A stretch of 64,000 nucleotides of DNA from Sapria himalayana (lineage: Eukaryota > Streptophyta > Magnoliopsida > Malpighiales > Rafflesiaceae). The stretch is taken from assembly GCA_029783825.1 (NCBI GenBank), contig JAREIK010011334.1, positions 1-64,000 of the forward strand. The letters are read 5' to 3'. The position numbers were made by a program, and so were the translations under genes. This document shows positions 1 through 12,000 of the stretch, in pieces. A model generated the notes under the pieces. It had not been told where the DNA came from and searched no databases. It saw only the letters and a list, made by a program, of their open reading frames with translations. Numbering within the stretch: position 1 is the stretch's first letter; every line of letters begins with the position of its first letter.

Positions 1-193
1 AGACATATAGATATATAGACAGAAAGATAGATAAACAGGTAGATATATTGATAGATTAATATATAGAAAAAAGAGAGATAGATATAATGAAAAATAGACA
101 AATAGATAGATATATTGATATATAAATACACAAATAAACATATTGACAATGAGGCTAAGATAATAATAGACATATAGACATAATGATAGATGG

Positions 194-224
<31 letters not shown>

Positions 225-441
225 AAAAGATAAATAGATTGATATGTAGGTTGGTAGGTACATATGTAGGGTGGTATATAGATAGATTGTAGATAGATAG
301 ATCAATAGATAGAAAGATAGATAAATACATAGACATATATATATATACATTGATACATAAATTGACAAATAGACAGGTAGATAGACAAATAAAAAGATAG
401 ATTGATTGATCAATAGATCAACACACACACATTCACACACA

Positions 442-523
<82 letters not shown>

Positions 524-1271
524 ATATATATATTTATATAAAAATAGAGAGACATAAACACATATAGATAGATAGATAGACAAATTGAAAGGAAGACATA
601 TAGATAGATAGACAAAATGTCAGATAGATAGATAGATAGACAGATAGATACTCTGATACATAGATAGATAGTTAGATAGATAAATAGATAGATAAAAAGA
701 AAGGCAAATAGATAGCAAGGTTGTTAGATAGATAGATATATAGAGAGATAGATATAGAGAAAGATAAAGAGAAATATAGATAAAAAGATAAACATTTTTT
801 ATAAATAGACACAACGATAGATAAAGAGATAGAAACAAAGATATATAGATAGATTGATTGTTATTTAGAAAAATTCAAACATATTTAGATAAATAGATAA
901 ACATATAGATAAAAATATAGATATATTTATAGACAAATAGATAGATTGACATAAAGAAAAATAGACAAATTGACAAACCACAAATAAAAATTTACATATT
1001 GATAGATAGATATATATATATATATAGTTATTTATTTATTTATTTATTTTATTATTTATTTATACATATATATTAAAAGATTGATGATAGATAGACATAT
1101 AGACAAATAACTAGAATAATAGGTAAATAGATAAATAGATATAGAGATAAATAGATAGATTGATAGACTAATAAATAGATTGTTATATAAACAGATTGAT
1201 AGATAGAAATTTTAACATGTATACAAATTTACAAATAGACCAATATACTAATAGATAGATATAAAAATTGA
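1..1271. repeat. GATA-type (TAGA/TAGACA) satellite, left block
   Basis: Degenerate tetranucleotide array built from TAGATAGA with interspersed TAGACAAATAG and TATAGATA variants. It includes a (CA)n tract at about 421-505, (TA)n tracts near 200-222 and 505-530, and a TTTA run near 1025-1060. No gene is visible. Long reading frames rich in Tyr-Leu-Ser-Ile on the minus strand are just translations of TATC. The same array resumes at 43821 and 60718, so this block is the left flank of the CACTA element A insertion. Confidence 0.9.
421..505. repeat. (CA)n microsatellite
   Basis: Almost pure CA dinucleotide run with two CATT interruptions near its start, followed at once by an AT dinucleotide run. 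It is embedded in the GATA array. Confidence 0.9.
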
Positions 1272-1405
1272 CACTACTAAAAAATATGATAATACCGACC
1301 AAAAAATTCGGTCAGTAATTACTGACCAAAAAATGACAAGTTAGCCACCAAAAAAGAGTATAGAAAAAAAAATTATACCTACCAAATTTGTGCCAAAATT
1401 ACCAT
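1272..1405 (+). repeat. Left terminal inverted repeat and subterminal region of element A
   Basis: Starts with CACTACTA followed by copies of ACCGACCAAAAAATTCGGTC and GACCAAA. This is the same vocabulary as the right end at 43170-43820 and the segment resuming at 34304. Subterminal motifs of this kind are where TNPA-like proteins bind in En/Spm elements. The region is cut after 134 bp by the nested B composite. Confidence 0.8.
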
Positions 1406-1560
1406 TACTACAAGAAAAATCCCATACAGCTAGGGACAATTCCCTAGCTAAATGGGCATTTTCCATCGCTAAATGGGATATAGCGATCTATTACCAATGG
1501 ATCGGGTTCCTATCTAAAGTGCTACTTGCTAAAATTTAGCGATGAAAAATATTAATTAAT
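1406..1560 (+). repeat. Terminal inverted repeat and subterminal repeats of B, left end
   Basis: TACTACAAGAAAAATCCC followed by repeated CTAGGGACAATTCCCTAGC-type palindromes and CGCTAAATGGG units. The same motifs occur inverted at 18370-18530 and in a longer array at 33247-34303. Confidence 0.75.
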
Positions 1561-1614
1561 TATTCTAATTCATTACATAATTGAAATAAAAAAAATAACA
1601 AAATTTTATTTCGT

Positions 1615-2820
1615 CTTATTTATCAATGTATCTACTACAGGTTATAAAGTATAATATATTTATTCAGTGATGTTGCTTTCTCTCTCTTTACTCCTCCGAT
1701 CATTACTTTTTTACTATGACAAAGCTGTCCGAGTCACGGCACATAATGTCTAGTGAAAAAACACATCACTTATTAAAGATTTGTATGAGGAATAGTGCGG
1801 TATCATATCTATCAAAAATTTAAACCACTCAATCAAATTATAAAAAAGTTATTTTTTGATAGATATATAATCCTGCAGTATATATGTAAATATATACTAG
1901 CATCTTACCCGTACATATATTACTGTAGTATATGTACATAAAAATAACAATATTATATGTACATATAAACAAAGTACAAATATACTCAGTATATATGTAC
2001 ATAAAATAATGTAGTATTATATGTACGTATTTACTGACTTTATTCGTACGTATATACCTCATTTGGTGATGTTGCTAATGCTCCCGCTACCGCTCCTGTC
2101 ACTGTTATCGTTGCCACTATCGCTGCCAATACCACTGCTGCTATCACTGATACCGCCGCTGTCTATGCTACCACAGCTGCCGCCGCTGCCATCGATGCTT
2201 TTGCTGCTATTGCTGCTGCTAGTCGATGACGCTATTGGCCGCTACAACGGTTGCCACTACTACCCCCACTGCCTATGCTGCCGCTGCATGCCACAGCTGC
2301 CGCTACCATTGCTTCTACCACCACCATCCCTGCTGCCTCTTCTGCTTATTCTGGAGCTTCCGCTGCCGCCTCTACAGCTTATTCTGGAGCTGCCGCTGCC
2401 ACCTCTGTAGCTTATTCTGGAGCTGCCGCTGCTACTGCCATTGCCACCACTACTCCAGATGCAGCCGATGCTCCTACCGCCGCCACTGCTGCTCCCACTA
2501 CTGCCACTTCCAACGCTGCTGCTACCGCTATTGCCGCCACTACATACCCCACTACTACCGCCACCACCACTGCCCCTGCTGCATCCCCCGCTACTGTTGC
2601 CGCCACCACTAACGTCGCTACCACTTCCACCGCTGCCGCTACCATCACTGCCACTGATGTCGCTGCTACTGCTACTGATAATAGGTTTTTACATACCTAT
2701 AATATGCTAAAAATATACCCAAAAAATTCGGAGACACACAAACATTTTCACATATATATAAAAACAGTTATTATAGACATGAACAAACAAAAATTAAAGT
2801 TGATTGTCATACAGCTTAAG
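1615..2820 (+). repeat. Trinucleotide module 1 (distal, left arm of B)
   Basis: A conserved frame encloses a variable core. The frame begins ATCAATGTATCTAC, passes through TATATGTACATATA-rich palindromic DNA, and ends TTTTACATACCTATAA then TTGATTGTCATACAG. The core (about 2057-2683) is a run of GCT/GCC/ACT/ACC/CCG-like triplets, strikingly GC-rich against the AT-rich surroundings. It includes a 33-bp unit repeated three times (starts 2344, 2377, 2410). Because the triplets contain few T-first purine codons, several frames stay open. A frame starting at 2021 encodes a Leu/Pro-rich peptide. No known domain is recognised. Confidence 0.75.
2344..2442 (+). repeat. 33-bp minisatellite, three units
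   Basis: GCTTATTCTGGAGCTGCCGC-type unit starting at 2344, 2377 and 2410, period 33 bp. The second copy reads CTACAGCTT and the third CTGTAGCTT at the unit boundary. That change creates a TAG in the Leu/Pro frame and ends the reading frame that starts at 2021. Confidence 0.85.
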
Positions 2821-2969
2821 CTAAAATTTAATTAAATAATTTAATACTTTTATATTAAATTTAATAAACATAAACTATAAATAAAAATTTTAAATTAAAC
2901 AAAAGAAATTCTTTTAATAACTTATTCTAAAACAATATTTTAAATAACTAAAAAAAATAACAAAAATTA

Positions 2970-3845
2970 TATTACAGCTTAGTAATCAATGTATCTACCG
3001 AGTGTGCATAAAGTATAATCTATCAATGCATTGATGTTGCTTTCTCTCCCTCTACTCCTCCGATCACCAACTTTTCGTAGCGAAAAAGTTGTCCAAGTCA
3101 CGATGCTCCATGTCTGTTGAAAAATCCCTTCACTTATGCAAGCTTCGTATGGGAAACAATGTGATACCACATCTGTAAAAAATTAAAACCATAATATCAA
3201 ATCAAAATTAATTAAAAAACCTATTATTAGATAATGATATATTACTATAGCAAAAATGTACATATATACTAGCATTTCACTCATACATATATTACTACAG
3301 TATTTGTACATATAAATTATAGTATTATGCATACATATATGCCGAGTACATATATACTCAGTAATAAGTACATAAAATACTATAGAATTATATGTACGTA
3401 TATACTAACTATATACGTACATATATACCGCATTTGTTGTCGTTCCTACTAATCCCATTGTCACTATCGCCCCTGCTGTTGTTGTTGCTACCACTACGGC
3501 TACTATCAATGCTGCAGCCACTATTGGTGCAGCCACTATTATTGGTGAAGTCGCTGCTACCGGTGCATCTACCGCCACTGCTGTTGCCTCCACTGCCACT
3601 GCTACCGCTGCTACTGCTGCTGCCATTGCCACCGCTACTGCTTCTGGCGCCACTGCATCCACTACCGCCGCTACTGCCACTGCCACAACTACCACCACTG
3701 ATAATAGGCTTTTACATACACATAATATGCTAAAACTCTACCCAGAAAAAAATTAGAGAAACATGAACATATTCATAGATATATAAAAATAGTTAATATA
3801 GATATGAACAAACACAAATTAAAGTTGATTGTCATACAATTTCAA
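2970..3845 (+). repeat. Trinucleotide module 2 (proximal type, left arm of B)
   Basis: Same frame as module 1: AATCAATGTATCTACC at the start, an AGTATATATGTACAT-type palindromic zone, a core of GCT/ACT/GCC triplets (about 3430-3700), then GATAATAGGCTTTTACATAC and TTGATTGTCATACAAT. A single frame, 3392-3733, spans the core without interruption (113 codons). It begins MYVYTNYIRTYIPHLL and ends LIIGFYIHIIC, with a Leu/Pro-rich middle. Its right edge (CAATTTCAACAAAAAT) resembles the gene-proximal modules 3 and 5, but the expected gene 3' end does not follow. Confidence 0.7.
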
Positions 3846-6399
3846 CAAAAATTGCATTTGTGTATAAATACGTAATTGTATATATGGATATATACTTAAT
3901 CGTTAATAAAAAGAGTTAATATATCAATTGTCATACAATTGATACACAAATTAATATAGATATATAAAAATAGTTAATAAATAAATTGTGGTGTTCTTGG
4001 ATTTGTGTATATATACTTAATCGTATACATACTTCATGCATTTGTGATATAATGCGTTGTCATTGTATGGATTTTGATGGTGCACAGTAGGTATGCCGAA
4101 TTAAAAAATTTTTCAATATAAATAACTACATACTGTATACACAAACAGTAAACATAAATATTAGTTTGCTTTAAATAAGTGTGTTTAAACATAACTATAT
4201 ATATTACTATAAAAAAAGTATACATAAACTAGTTAAACATAATTATATTTATAATTTTTTTATTACCAGAGATGTGAAATGAAAAAATTGTTGTGCAGTG
4301 TTAGGGCATGTTGGTATTAAGTGGGTAAACTTCTTTATCATGGTTTGGGTGATTTTGATGCTATAGTTTGGTGGTATCTTTTTTTTATTGGTTATGAATA
4401 TTTCTATTTAAAAGACTAATTATTCATGGCCCATTGCTAATGCTTTTGTTCATGGGTAATCTTGAGTGAGGAGCACGAAAAAAAAATGCATATGTTCTTG
4501 ATTTTTTATCTATATTGCATGAAAAGCACAAAAAGATGATTCTAATAATTATTCTAAAAAATAAATTTTTTAGAATAATTATTCAAAAACAAATAGTTTT
4601 AATCTGTATTTTGCTATTTTATGAATGATAAAATGACAGTGTGTGTATGATCATGGTTTGTGTTATTTATGGTAAGTTTTTTAGTAGTGTATTTTTGATA
4701 GTGTACATTTTTTGTTGTGTTCATTTATTTTATGGTAGTGTGTATATGTGTTTAATAATTTTTGCATTATTAAAATTACTATGTGCTATGCATTTAACGT
4801 CATTTCTAAAAAATCTAAAAAACTATTTTGTTTAATCTATTCATAATTTTTGTAGTGTGTATGTGTGTGTGTGTGTGTAATAAAAATAATATCAATATTT
4901 ATATATATTTTTTCTATTTATTAATTCAACTCTATTATGTATAGTTTGGGAAAATGAAAAATAATTTTGTGATTTAATTCAAAAGTATCTTATTTAATTA
5001 ACTGGTTTGGTATTTGAGTTATAATATTTTTCAAATAGGTTTGAAACCCATTGATGGTTATATTTGATAATCTTTTGAGATTGGAAGGCATATCAATTGA
5101 ATATTTATGTCTTTGCTTGCTCTATTGATTTGTTGTTGTTAGGCAACCAAACTTTTTGATTGGTTAATCATGTCATAGAGAAAATATTGTTATTAAAGGA
5201 GACCATAGTTAGTCTTTCAAGACCTTAGTTTCTCCAATGGAGATGATTTGTAGAATATATATTACGAACCTCAAGACCATTTACCTTGTAAAAAAAAGTA
5301 TATTGATGTTGTATCATGGTTGATGTGTGAGATACATATATCGCTATGCTCTATCAAATCAAGGAAGTTGTTAACAGGCAAATAAACCACTCAAAAATAT
5401 GCTCTAACAAATGGATTCCTATATGTTGCAAGTTGATACTCATCTATTATTAATCTTGCAGAATTGGTAATTAATCTACCCTTTATACTCTAATTGCAAT
5501 TAGATACTCATCTATTAGTAATCTTTCTCAATTGAACTATAATCTATATTTTTATCTTTGATTAATGAGAAAGTATAATGGAATATACTATAGACCATGT
5601 TAAAGATAAAACATAGAGAAATATTATCTCATCTATAGATGAGGATTCTCATTTGAAAGTAGATACTCATTATTGGTAGTAGCAGTACAAGAAGAAGTAG
5701 TAGAAAAAGATGAAGAAGAAACAGTAAGAGAAGGAGAAAAAGTTTATGATGATGAAGAAATTAGAGTAGCCTTATAGCTCTTAAGTAGCAATTACAAGCA
5801 TTACAAGAAATCCTAATCATTCTAATCTTCAAATAGAAAAAAAAATTAGACTTGCATCTCTTAAATTACAAAGCAAAATAACAAAAACAATTTAATATTA
5901 TGCAATGATACCACTAAAAGGTAGGAATATTGCTATGAGAAGTATTTTCTTAAATTAGTTTTATTTTAAAATTTTATTAAATAGATTTTCATGACAATGA
6001 AAGTACTATTCTTTATAATTTGTTGCATCCAAAAACAGCACTAACTTTTATCTAACTTTGCAAAAAATAAAAAGGAATTCCTCCACAACACTAATAATAC
6101 TAATAATACTTAATATTTTAATCCTTAAGATATATTTATATATGTATGTATGTATGTATACATATATATAATGGATAATTATGTTATGGAATCCAAAAAT
6201 ATATATATATATATATATGATTTGGGTTATATTTTAGTACCTATATTCGGATACTCATAATTATCCATATATAATTTAAAAAAAAATATTATGCATAAAC
6301 TCGTTTCAGCTTACTCAGTATGCAAAAACGAGTTTATGCATATGTTTATGCATACAGAGTGTTTATGGACTCCATATGCATATGTTTTTGTTTACGAAA
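3846..6399. other. AT-rich non-coding stretch of B1
   Basis: No convincing coding region on either strand. It contains a TG dinucleotide run near 4860, GA-rich DNA at about 5680-5760, TATG/TA tracts near 6140-6220 and a perfect 16-bp stem at 6291-6341. The short open frames here have no recognisable similarity and look like chance in AT-rich DNA. Confidence 0.6.
6291..6341. repeat. Perfect inverted repeat (16-bp stem, 19-base loop)
   Basis: ATGCATAAACTCGTTT at 6291-6306 is the exact reverse complement of 6326-6341. A related piece, TAAACTCATATGCATAC, occurs just past the solo LTR at about 8006. This suggests a small inverted-repeat (MITE-like) sequence that was present before the LTR landed. 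No function is claimed. Confidence 0.6.
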
Positions 6400-6404
6400 T
6401 AATG
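6400..6404. repeat. Target site duplication TAATG (left)
   Basis: Identical to 7992-7996 and directly abuts the TG start of the solo LTR. Confidence 0.85.
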
Positions 6405-7991
6405 TGTGAAATCCCGAAAAAAATGAATAAATAACTAACATAATTTGATTTCTGGAAAAAAGGGCAAAAGGGTAATTTTGCAATAATAGAATATAACCTG
6501 AAAATTTTTTAGCCATAATGATAAAATGGATATAGTTATTGAATTCGTCTTGGAAAATATGGCTATGGTTTGAAATTTCGTTAAATTACGAGAAAATCAG
6601 AATTTGTTATATTTTTATTTAATTAAATAATTATTAAAAAAAAATTTTGCTCAACCGAAAGACCGCAACACGTCGTCCGCACGTGACTATGTCTGTGCGA
6701 GATGTCCATCGGCTGTGCAGGTGTCAACCTAAAAAAATATTAATATTATTAATTAATGATAATAAATAAATAAAAAGAAAAGCATTAGGAATCCGGAAAA
6801 TGGGAGAAATGCTGAAAAAATTTCGACACCGGAGGGAGAGGGACAGTACACAAAAAATATATATCTGTGAATTTTCTTTTAATCATAATGGATTATTTTG
6901 GAATCGGAATGAAATAGTCCAAGAACTAAAGTTACTCTACACGATGAGATCTTCACATTGATATCAAATTTATAAAATTTCCATGAAATTTTCTAAAAGG
7001 TAACGGTTTTCTCTTATCAGAATTTCTTTCTATTTAATGGTCAAAAATGATCATGTTTTATAATTCAATTCGAATTGTTTGAAATTTTATTGGAAATAAG
7101 TAATTGGTGAAAAGTTTCGGTAATTCGTTTAGTAAAATTAGTACAGGACGAATTGGATTTTAATTGTTATAATTGTGTCTGGAACATGGGTTAAATTAGA
7201 AATGACATAATTGCATTTCATATGCACAGGAACATTCCAAATACATGGGTGGGTGCATGATATATATATATATATAAAGGTATATGGATGGTATTTAGTG
7301 AACTCAAATTGGGACAACGTCCAGACTGAGTTGTGCGAGATTTTATTTGGTATATGGTTATTATGGATTACAAACTCGAATTGGGACAAGGTCCAGGCAG
7401 AGTTACGATAGTGTTTATTTCTAGGAGTAAATCCAAAAAAATCATATTTTATTCATATTAATGTCCAATATGTTTTTTGGAGGAGGTCCGTATTTTTCTG
7501 AATAATTCCAAAAAAATAAATATTTTATAGATATATATATCCAGATATATAATATGTCACACATGGCTTCGGCATGTGTGAGGGAGTCGATGAGACTTAT
7601 GAATATGGGGATATCGACATTTCATCCATAATTGCATTCATGTAAACATTTTACTTGAATGTGTGTTGATATATATTCATGACATTTTAAGTGCACTTAG
7701 CTAGGGAGTAACTTTGAAGGAGTTTACCCTATTGAGCTTTGCTCACTCTGTTGTGGGACCCCCTTTTCAGGTACATGTCCGAGACAGATGACAGATCCAC
7801 ATAAGTAATCGCACACGTGAAGGAAAGCCGGTTGTGGCTTAAATAATATGTTGTGTTTTTGCTTTCTTCCATTGAGCAAATAAAATGTAAAACGAAAAAC
7901 AATGTATTGTACATTTGAGAAAATTTTATTTTATTATATATTATATTGCGTGATGGAATGAATGAGACCCCCTGGGAAATGGGGTGTCACA
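6405..7991. mobile_element. Solo LTR of an LTR retrotransposon
   Basis: Begins TGTGAAATCCC and ends GGGGTGTCACA, so it has TG...CA ends. The reverse complement of the right end (TGTGACACCCC) resembles the left end, the short inverted repeat typical of LTRs. The five bases on each side are identical: TAATG at 6400-6404 and at 7992-7996, a 5-bp target duplication as made by Ty3/gypsy or Ty1/copia integrase. Length is 1587 bp. No gag, protease, reverse transcriptase, primer site or second LTR is present, which fits LTR-LTR recombination. Base composition is higher in GC than the neighbourhood. Superfamily cannot be assigned from the LTR alone. Confidence 0.85.
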
Positions 7992-7996
7992 TAATG
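7992..7996. repeat. Target site duplication TAATG (right)
   Basis: Directly follows the terminal CA of the solo LTR and matches 6400-6404. Confidence 0.85.
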
Positions 7997-8479
7997 AGTT
8001 TCTACATAAACTCATATGCATACTTGAGCATATGCATTCCGTATGAATAAAGGAAGGTAATTATCAGTATAGGAATTTGGAAGACGCAAATCATAAATAT
8101 TTTGGATTTGGGTCCCCAAATGTTATATTAAAATTAAAATTGTAAAAAAATATAATTACTTTCATGTTGGTTCCCCTTAACATTTTCCCTATAATATTAT
8201 AACTTTTATCCACTTTTGTTGCACCAAAATGCATCAACTTTGTTTACCTCACATAAGTTTTTAAAAAATTTAAAACTAAAACAGTAGTTTCAGAAAATCA
8301 AAAAATAAATTTTTGATTCTCATAGAGTTTACAAAAATATACTTCTTTAAAGAATAATGATAGGTTAAAACCTAGTGCTTACACCCATTTAATGATGCCA
8401 CCAACCATCCAAGTAGTAACTTTTTAGAAATATTGGATTCAAAAATCTTTAACATTATAATGCAAGTAGGATTTGATTA

Positions 8480-9360
8480 TTTTAAGTGTTTAGAATTATG
8501 AGTATTTGTGTAACTATATGTATACCCACATGTAACTATATTTATAATTACATGTATAATAACATACAATATTATATTTAACTATAGTGTGTAACTATGT
8601 ATAAATATTTGTATAATTATATATAAATATTTGTATAATTATATAACACTCTACAACATTAAATATAACTATATTTATAACTATGTATACATATATGTAA
8701 ATCTATATATTATTAATAACTTTATATATTTGTGTATAACTATTTGTATGAATATATTTATAATAACTATATGTTTAAATATATAAAAATATTAATAGCT
8801 ATATATACTATATGTATAATAACATATAACTATAAATAATTCTATCTTACTATATGTATAACTATAAAAACTTTATACATAACTATATTTAAATATATAA
8901 TTAACAACATGTATTTAATATACATTTTTATATATTAGTATAAAAATGTATTTTAGCATTTCCATACCTATATATAACTATAAGTATAAATATATGAAAT
9001 TATACGAAAAAATATATATACATACATGTATAAATATAAGTTTAACTATACGTGTAACTATATGTATAACCACATGTAACTATATTTATAATTATATGTA
9101 TAAAAGCATACAACATAATGTTTAACTAAATGTGTATAACTATATATAAATATTTGTTTAACTATAAAAACTCTATATAAATAAATATAACTTTATTTTT
9201 AATTATGTATACATATATGTAAATCTATATAAGTGTTTATAACTTTGAATACATTTATTTATATTTACTTATATTTACTTGTATGCATATATCTATATAT
9301 ATTATATGCTAAACTAAATGTAACTATTTATAAATACATTTACTATATGTATCATTAATT
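8480..9360 (+). repeat. AT-rich tandem repeat of about 540 bp upstream of the B1 transposase
   Basis: Built from TAACTATATGTATAAC words. A landmark, GTAACTATATGTATA followed by CCACATGTAACTATA, occurs with its TAACTA at 8511 and again at 9055, a period of about 544 bp, so there are roughly 1.6 copies. The same landmark recurs on the minus strand of B2 (26651, 27194, 27729) and in element A (36686, 37260), each time just 5' of the transposase gene. Confidence 0.7.
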
Positions 9361-9639
9361 ATATATGGGATAATACTATTTTCTTGCACCAACTTGAAAT
9401 AAAAAGGTTAAAGATATAATATCAACAATATGTAAGCACATAGCATGAGTGTGTCCGTTGATAAGGCTCATATATGGTATAATACAAATAAGGGTCTTAC
9501 TCTTACCTAATCCAAGCCCTTGGGCCTCAGGCTCAAATAAGAACTTATGTATAACAAAAAATGTAATATTTGATAGGTTTATACTGAAGAACTTATATTT
9601 TCTTTTATATAATTCTTCATTCTAACACTGCACTCTCAT

Positions 9640-9955
9640 TGTGTCTCTCTCCCTCTCTAATTCTTTATGTCTTTATCTTCCTTTTTTTCTTTATGTGTCA
9701 CACACTCCCTCGTGTTATTTTTTCTGGCTCTTCTTTTTTGCTTGTTCTCTTTCTCTCTCCACCCCCCCTCTCTCTCCTCCCTCCCTCCCTCCCTCCCTCT
9801 CTCCCTCACGCTCTCTCTCCCTCTCACCCCACCTCTCTCCCCTCTCTCCCTTTAACCTTTTATCTCACACTCTCTCTCCCCCCGGCTCCTGATTTTCTGC
9901 CCCTCTGTCTCCCCACCTTATCTCTCTCTCTCTCTCTCTCTCCCCTCTCCTCCTT
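9640..9955 (+). repeat. Polypyrimidine (CT-rich) tract 5' of the B1 transposase
   Basis: Long run of CTCTC, CCCTCCCTCC and CTCCCT units on the + strand, about 300 bp upstream of the presumed transposase start. The B2 copy has the same tract, as polypurine on +, at about 25680-26110. It could be promoter or 5'-leader sequence of the transposase gene, since CT repeats are common in plant core promoters and leaders. That role is inferred from position only. Confidence 0.6.
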
Positions 9956-10241
9956 CAAACATTAAATGTATTTTTTTTGCTTTCATTTCTTATGCATTAG
10001 TGTACTTTGCACCCTTTATCTAGTATAACTATGATTTCATTTAAATCTTTATCATGCTACAAATTACATTATCTATTAATGTAGATTGTGCAAATCCCTT
10101 GCATCTATATTCATGATATTTAAATTTTAAATATTCATCTTTAAGTAATTTATATTTTATTCTTTGTATATTTTGAAGTAATAAAATGTTTTATTTATAA
10201 TAATGATTGGGCATTAATTTATGTAAATAAAATAGGGCAAA

Positions 10242-12000
10242 ATGAGCTTATATCATCAGTGAATGTACAAAAGGGTTATTACTAAATTTTTGAATAAAGA
10301 TTTTTTGACTGAGCTTGAAATTTCATTAATTTTTCATGTAGTCAATCAAGATCGAAGGATGGAGAAAAAATTAAGTGTCCATGTAATCATCAAAAGTGTC
10401 ATAATATCCCTTTTCATGATGCTAACACTGTAAGATATCATTTGGCAAATTATGCCTTTGTGCCAAATTATTTTGTTAGGATTTATCATGGTGAAAGTAC
10501 AAAGACTCTGAATATTGACCAAAATGAGGGTATTGAATCATTTGCTTGTGGTTGAGAATCATCAAACACATACCATAGAATGATCATGGAAGCAGCTGGT
10601 CCTAACTTCAATATGGATTACGTAGATGAACTACCTAATCCTGAAGCTAAGAAATTTTATGTGATGCTTAAAGCTGCAGATAAAGAGTTGTGGTCTGGTT
10701 GTAAAATACATTCGCAATTGTGACTTTTGGCTCGACTAATGAGCATTAAGTCAGGAATTCATATGTCTGAGAAATTATTTGATCAGGTGATAGAACTGAT
10801 GAAAGAGATTGTTTCGGATAATAATTTGATCACTAACAACTTTTACAATGCTAAGAAGTTACTACGAGGAATGAGTCTACCCGTGGAAAAAATTTGATTG
10901 TTGTTAAAATGGATGCATGTTATATTGGGGCGGTGATAGTGATTTAATTAGCTGTAAGTTTTTTTAACCATCCTCGATTTAGGAAGGAACCTAGTGCTAT
11001 AGAAACGTGAAAAAAATTGAAAGTTATCTTTAAAAAGATGTATTATTTTCCATTAATTCCTCAATTATAGAGACTATATGCATCAAATACTACACAAATG
11101 ATATGAGGTGGCATTCCGAGCATGAGGTTAAAGAAGGGGTAATGCGTCATCCATCAGATTCACCTGCTTGGAAGCATTTTAAATATATACATCAAGATTT
11201 TTTAGCAGAAAGTCGAAATGTGAGATTAGGTCTCTACACTAATGGATTTCAGCCATTTGGACAATCTGGACAATAGTATTCAACATGGCCAGTGATAGTG
11301 ATGCCTTATAACTTGTCTCCATGGTTGTGTATGAAGGAGCAATATATGTTTTTGCAAATATTGGTTATGTGGATATTTTCTTACAACCTCTTATTGTAGA
11401 GTTAAATTATTTATAGGATGTAGGCTTGAATACATATAATATCTCAAAAAGAAAAATTTCATTATGCAGGCAGCCCTTATGTGGATGGTAAGTGACTTTC
11501 TTGTATATTCAATGTTGTCTGGCTGGAGTACTACAGGATGATTCGCATGCCCACATTACAAGACAAATTTTGATGCATTTACCTTCAAATTTAGTGTTAA
11601 ATAGTCATGGTTTGATAACCATCGTAACTTTCTACCTATCAATCATCCATTTCGAAGAAATAGAACTGCATTTCGAAGAAATAAAACTGTGATGACATTT
11701 GCACAAGTTTTTCGTTCAGGAGATGATATTATTAGAGATTCATAATTTGGGTTTGAATAAGGTAACTGAAAAGGATGCTACTGGAAGTAATGGACCAATA
11801 TGCAAATTATTTGGCTAGAGCAAACGTAGTATATTTTGGGACTTGCCCTATTGGAAGTCCAATTTAATTCGTCATAACTTAGATATAATTCATATTGAAA
11901 AAAATGTTTTTGATAATGTTTTCAACAATATCCTTAATGTAGATGGAAAAACAAAAGACACTTTAAAATCAAGACAAGAGCAGAAAGATTACTTTGGCGG
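10242..12000 (+). pseudogene. CACTA transposase, tnp2 family (B1 copy), broken
   Basis: Encodes the catalytic transposase (TNPD-like) of a CACTA element. The N-terminus matches the Transpos_assoc domain: KIKCPCNHQKC, then RYHLANYAFVPNYFV and YHGEST (about 10350-10500). The tnp2/Transposase_21 core follows: MRWHSEHEV near 11100, then RNVRLGLYTNGFQPFGQSG near 11217, WPVIVMPYNLSPWLCMKEQ near 11288, HPFRRNRTAF near 11648 and FWDLPYWKSNLIRHNLD-IHIEKNVFDN near 11837-11915. Start chosen by comparison with the B2 copy, which begins in the same place. In-frame stops occur early (TGA where B2 has TGT; CG*ESS where B2 has CGEES), and frameshifts follow, so it is inactive. The DUF4218 and DUF4216 parts continue downstream as one ancestral gene. 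Confidence 0.85.

Noticed and set aside
2251..2835. 194-codon Ala/Thr-rich frame as a host gene
   Set aside because: The same triplet repeat is open in four other frames, the core is not conserved between modules, and the frame runs into AT-rich flank.
6405..7991. Full LTR retrotransposon
   Set aside because: No second LTR, primer site or gag-pol coding DNA; the flanking 5-bp duplication fits a solo LTR.
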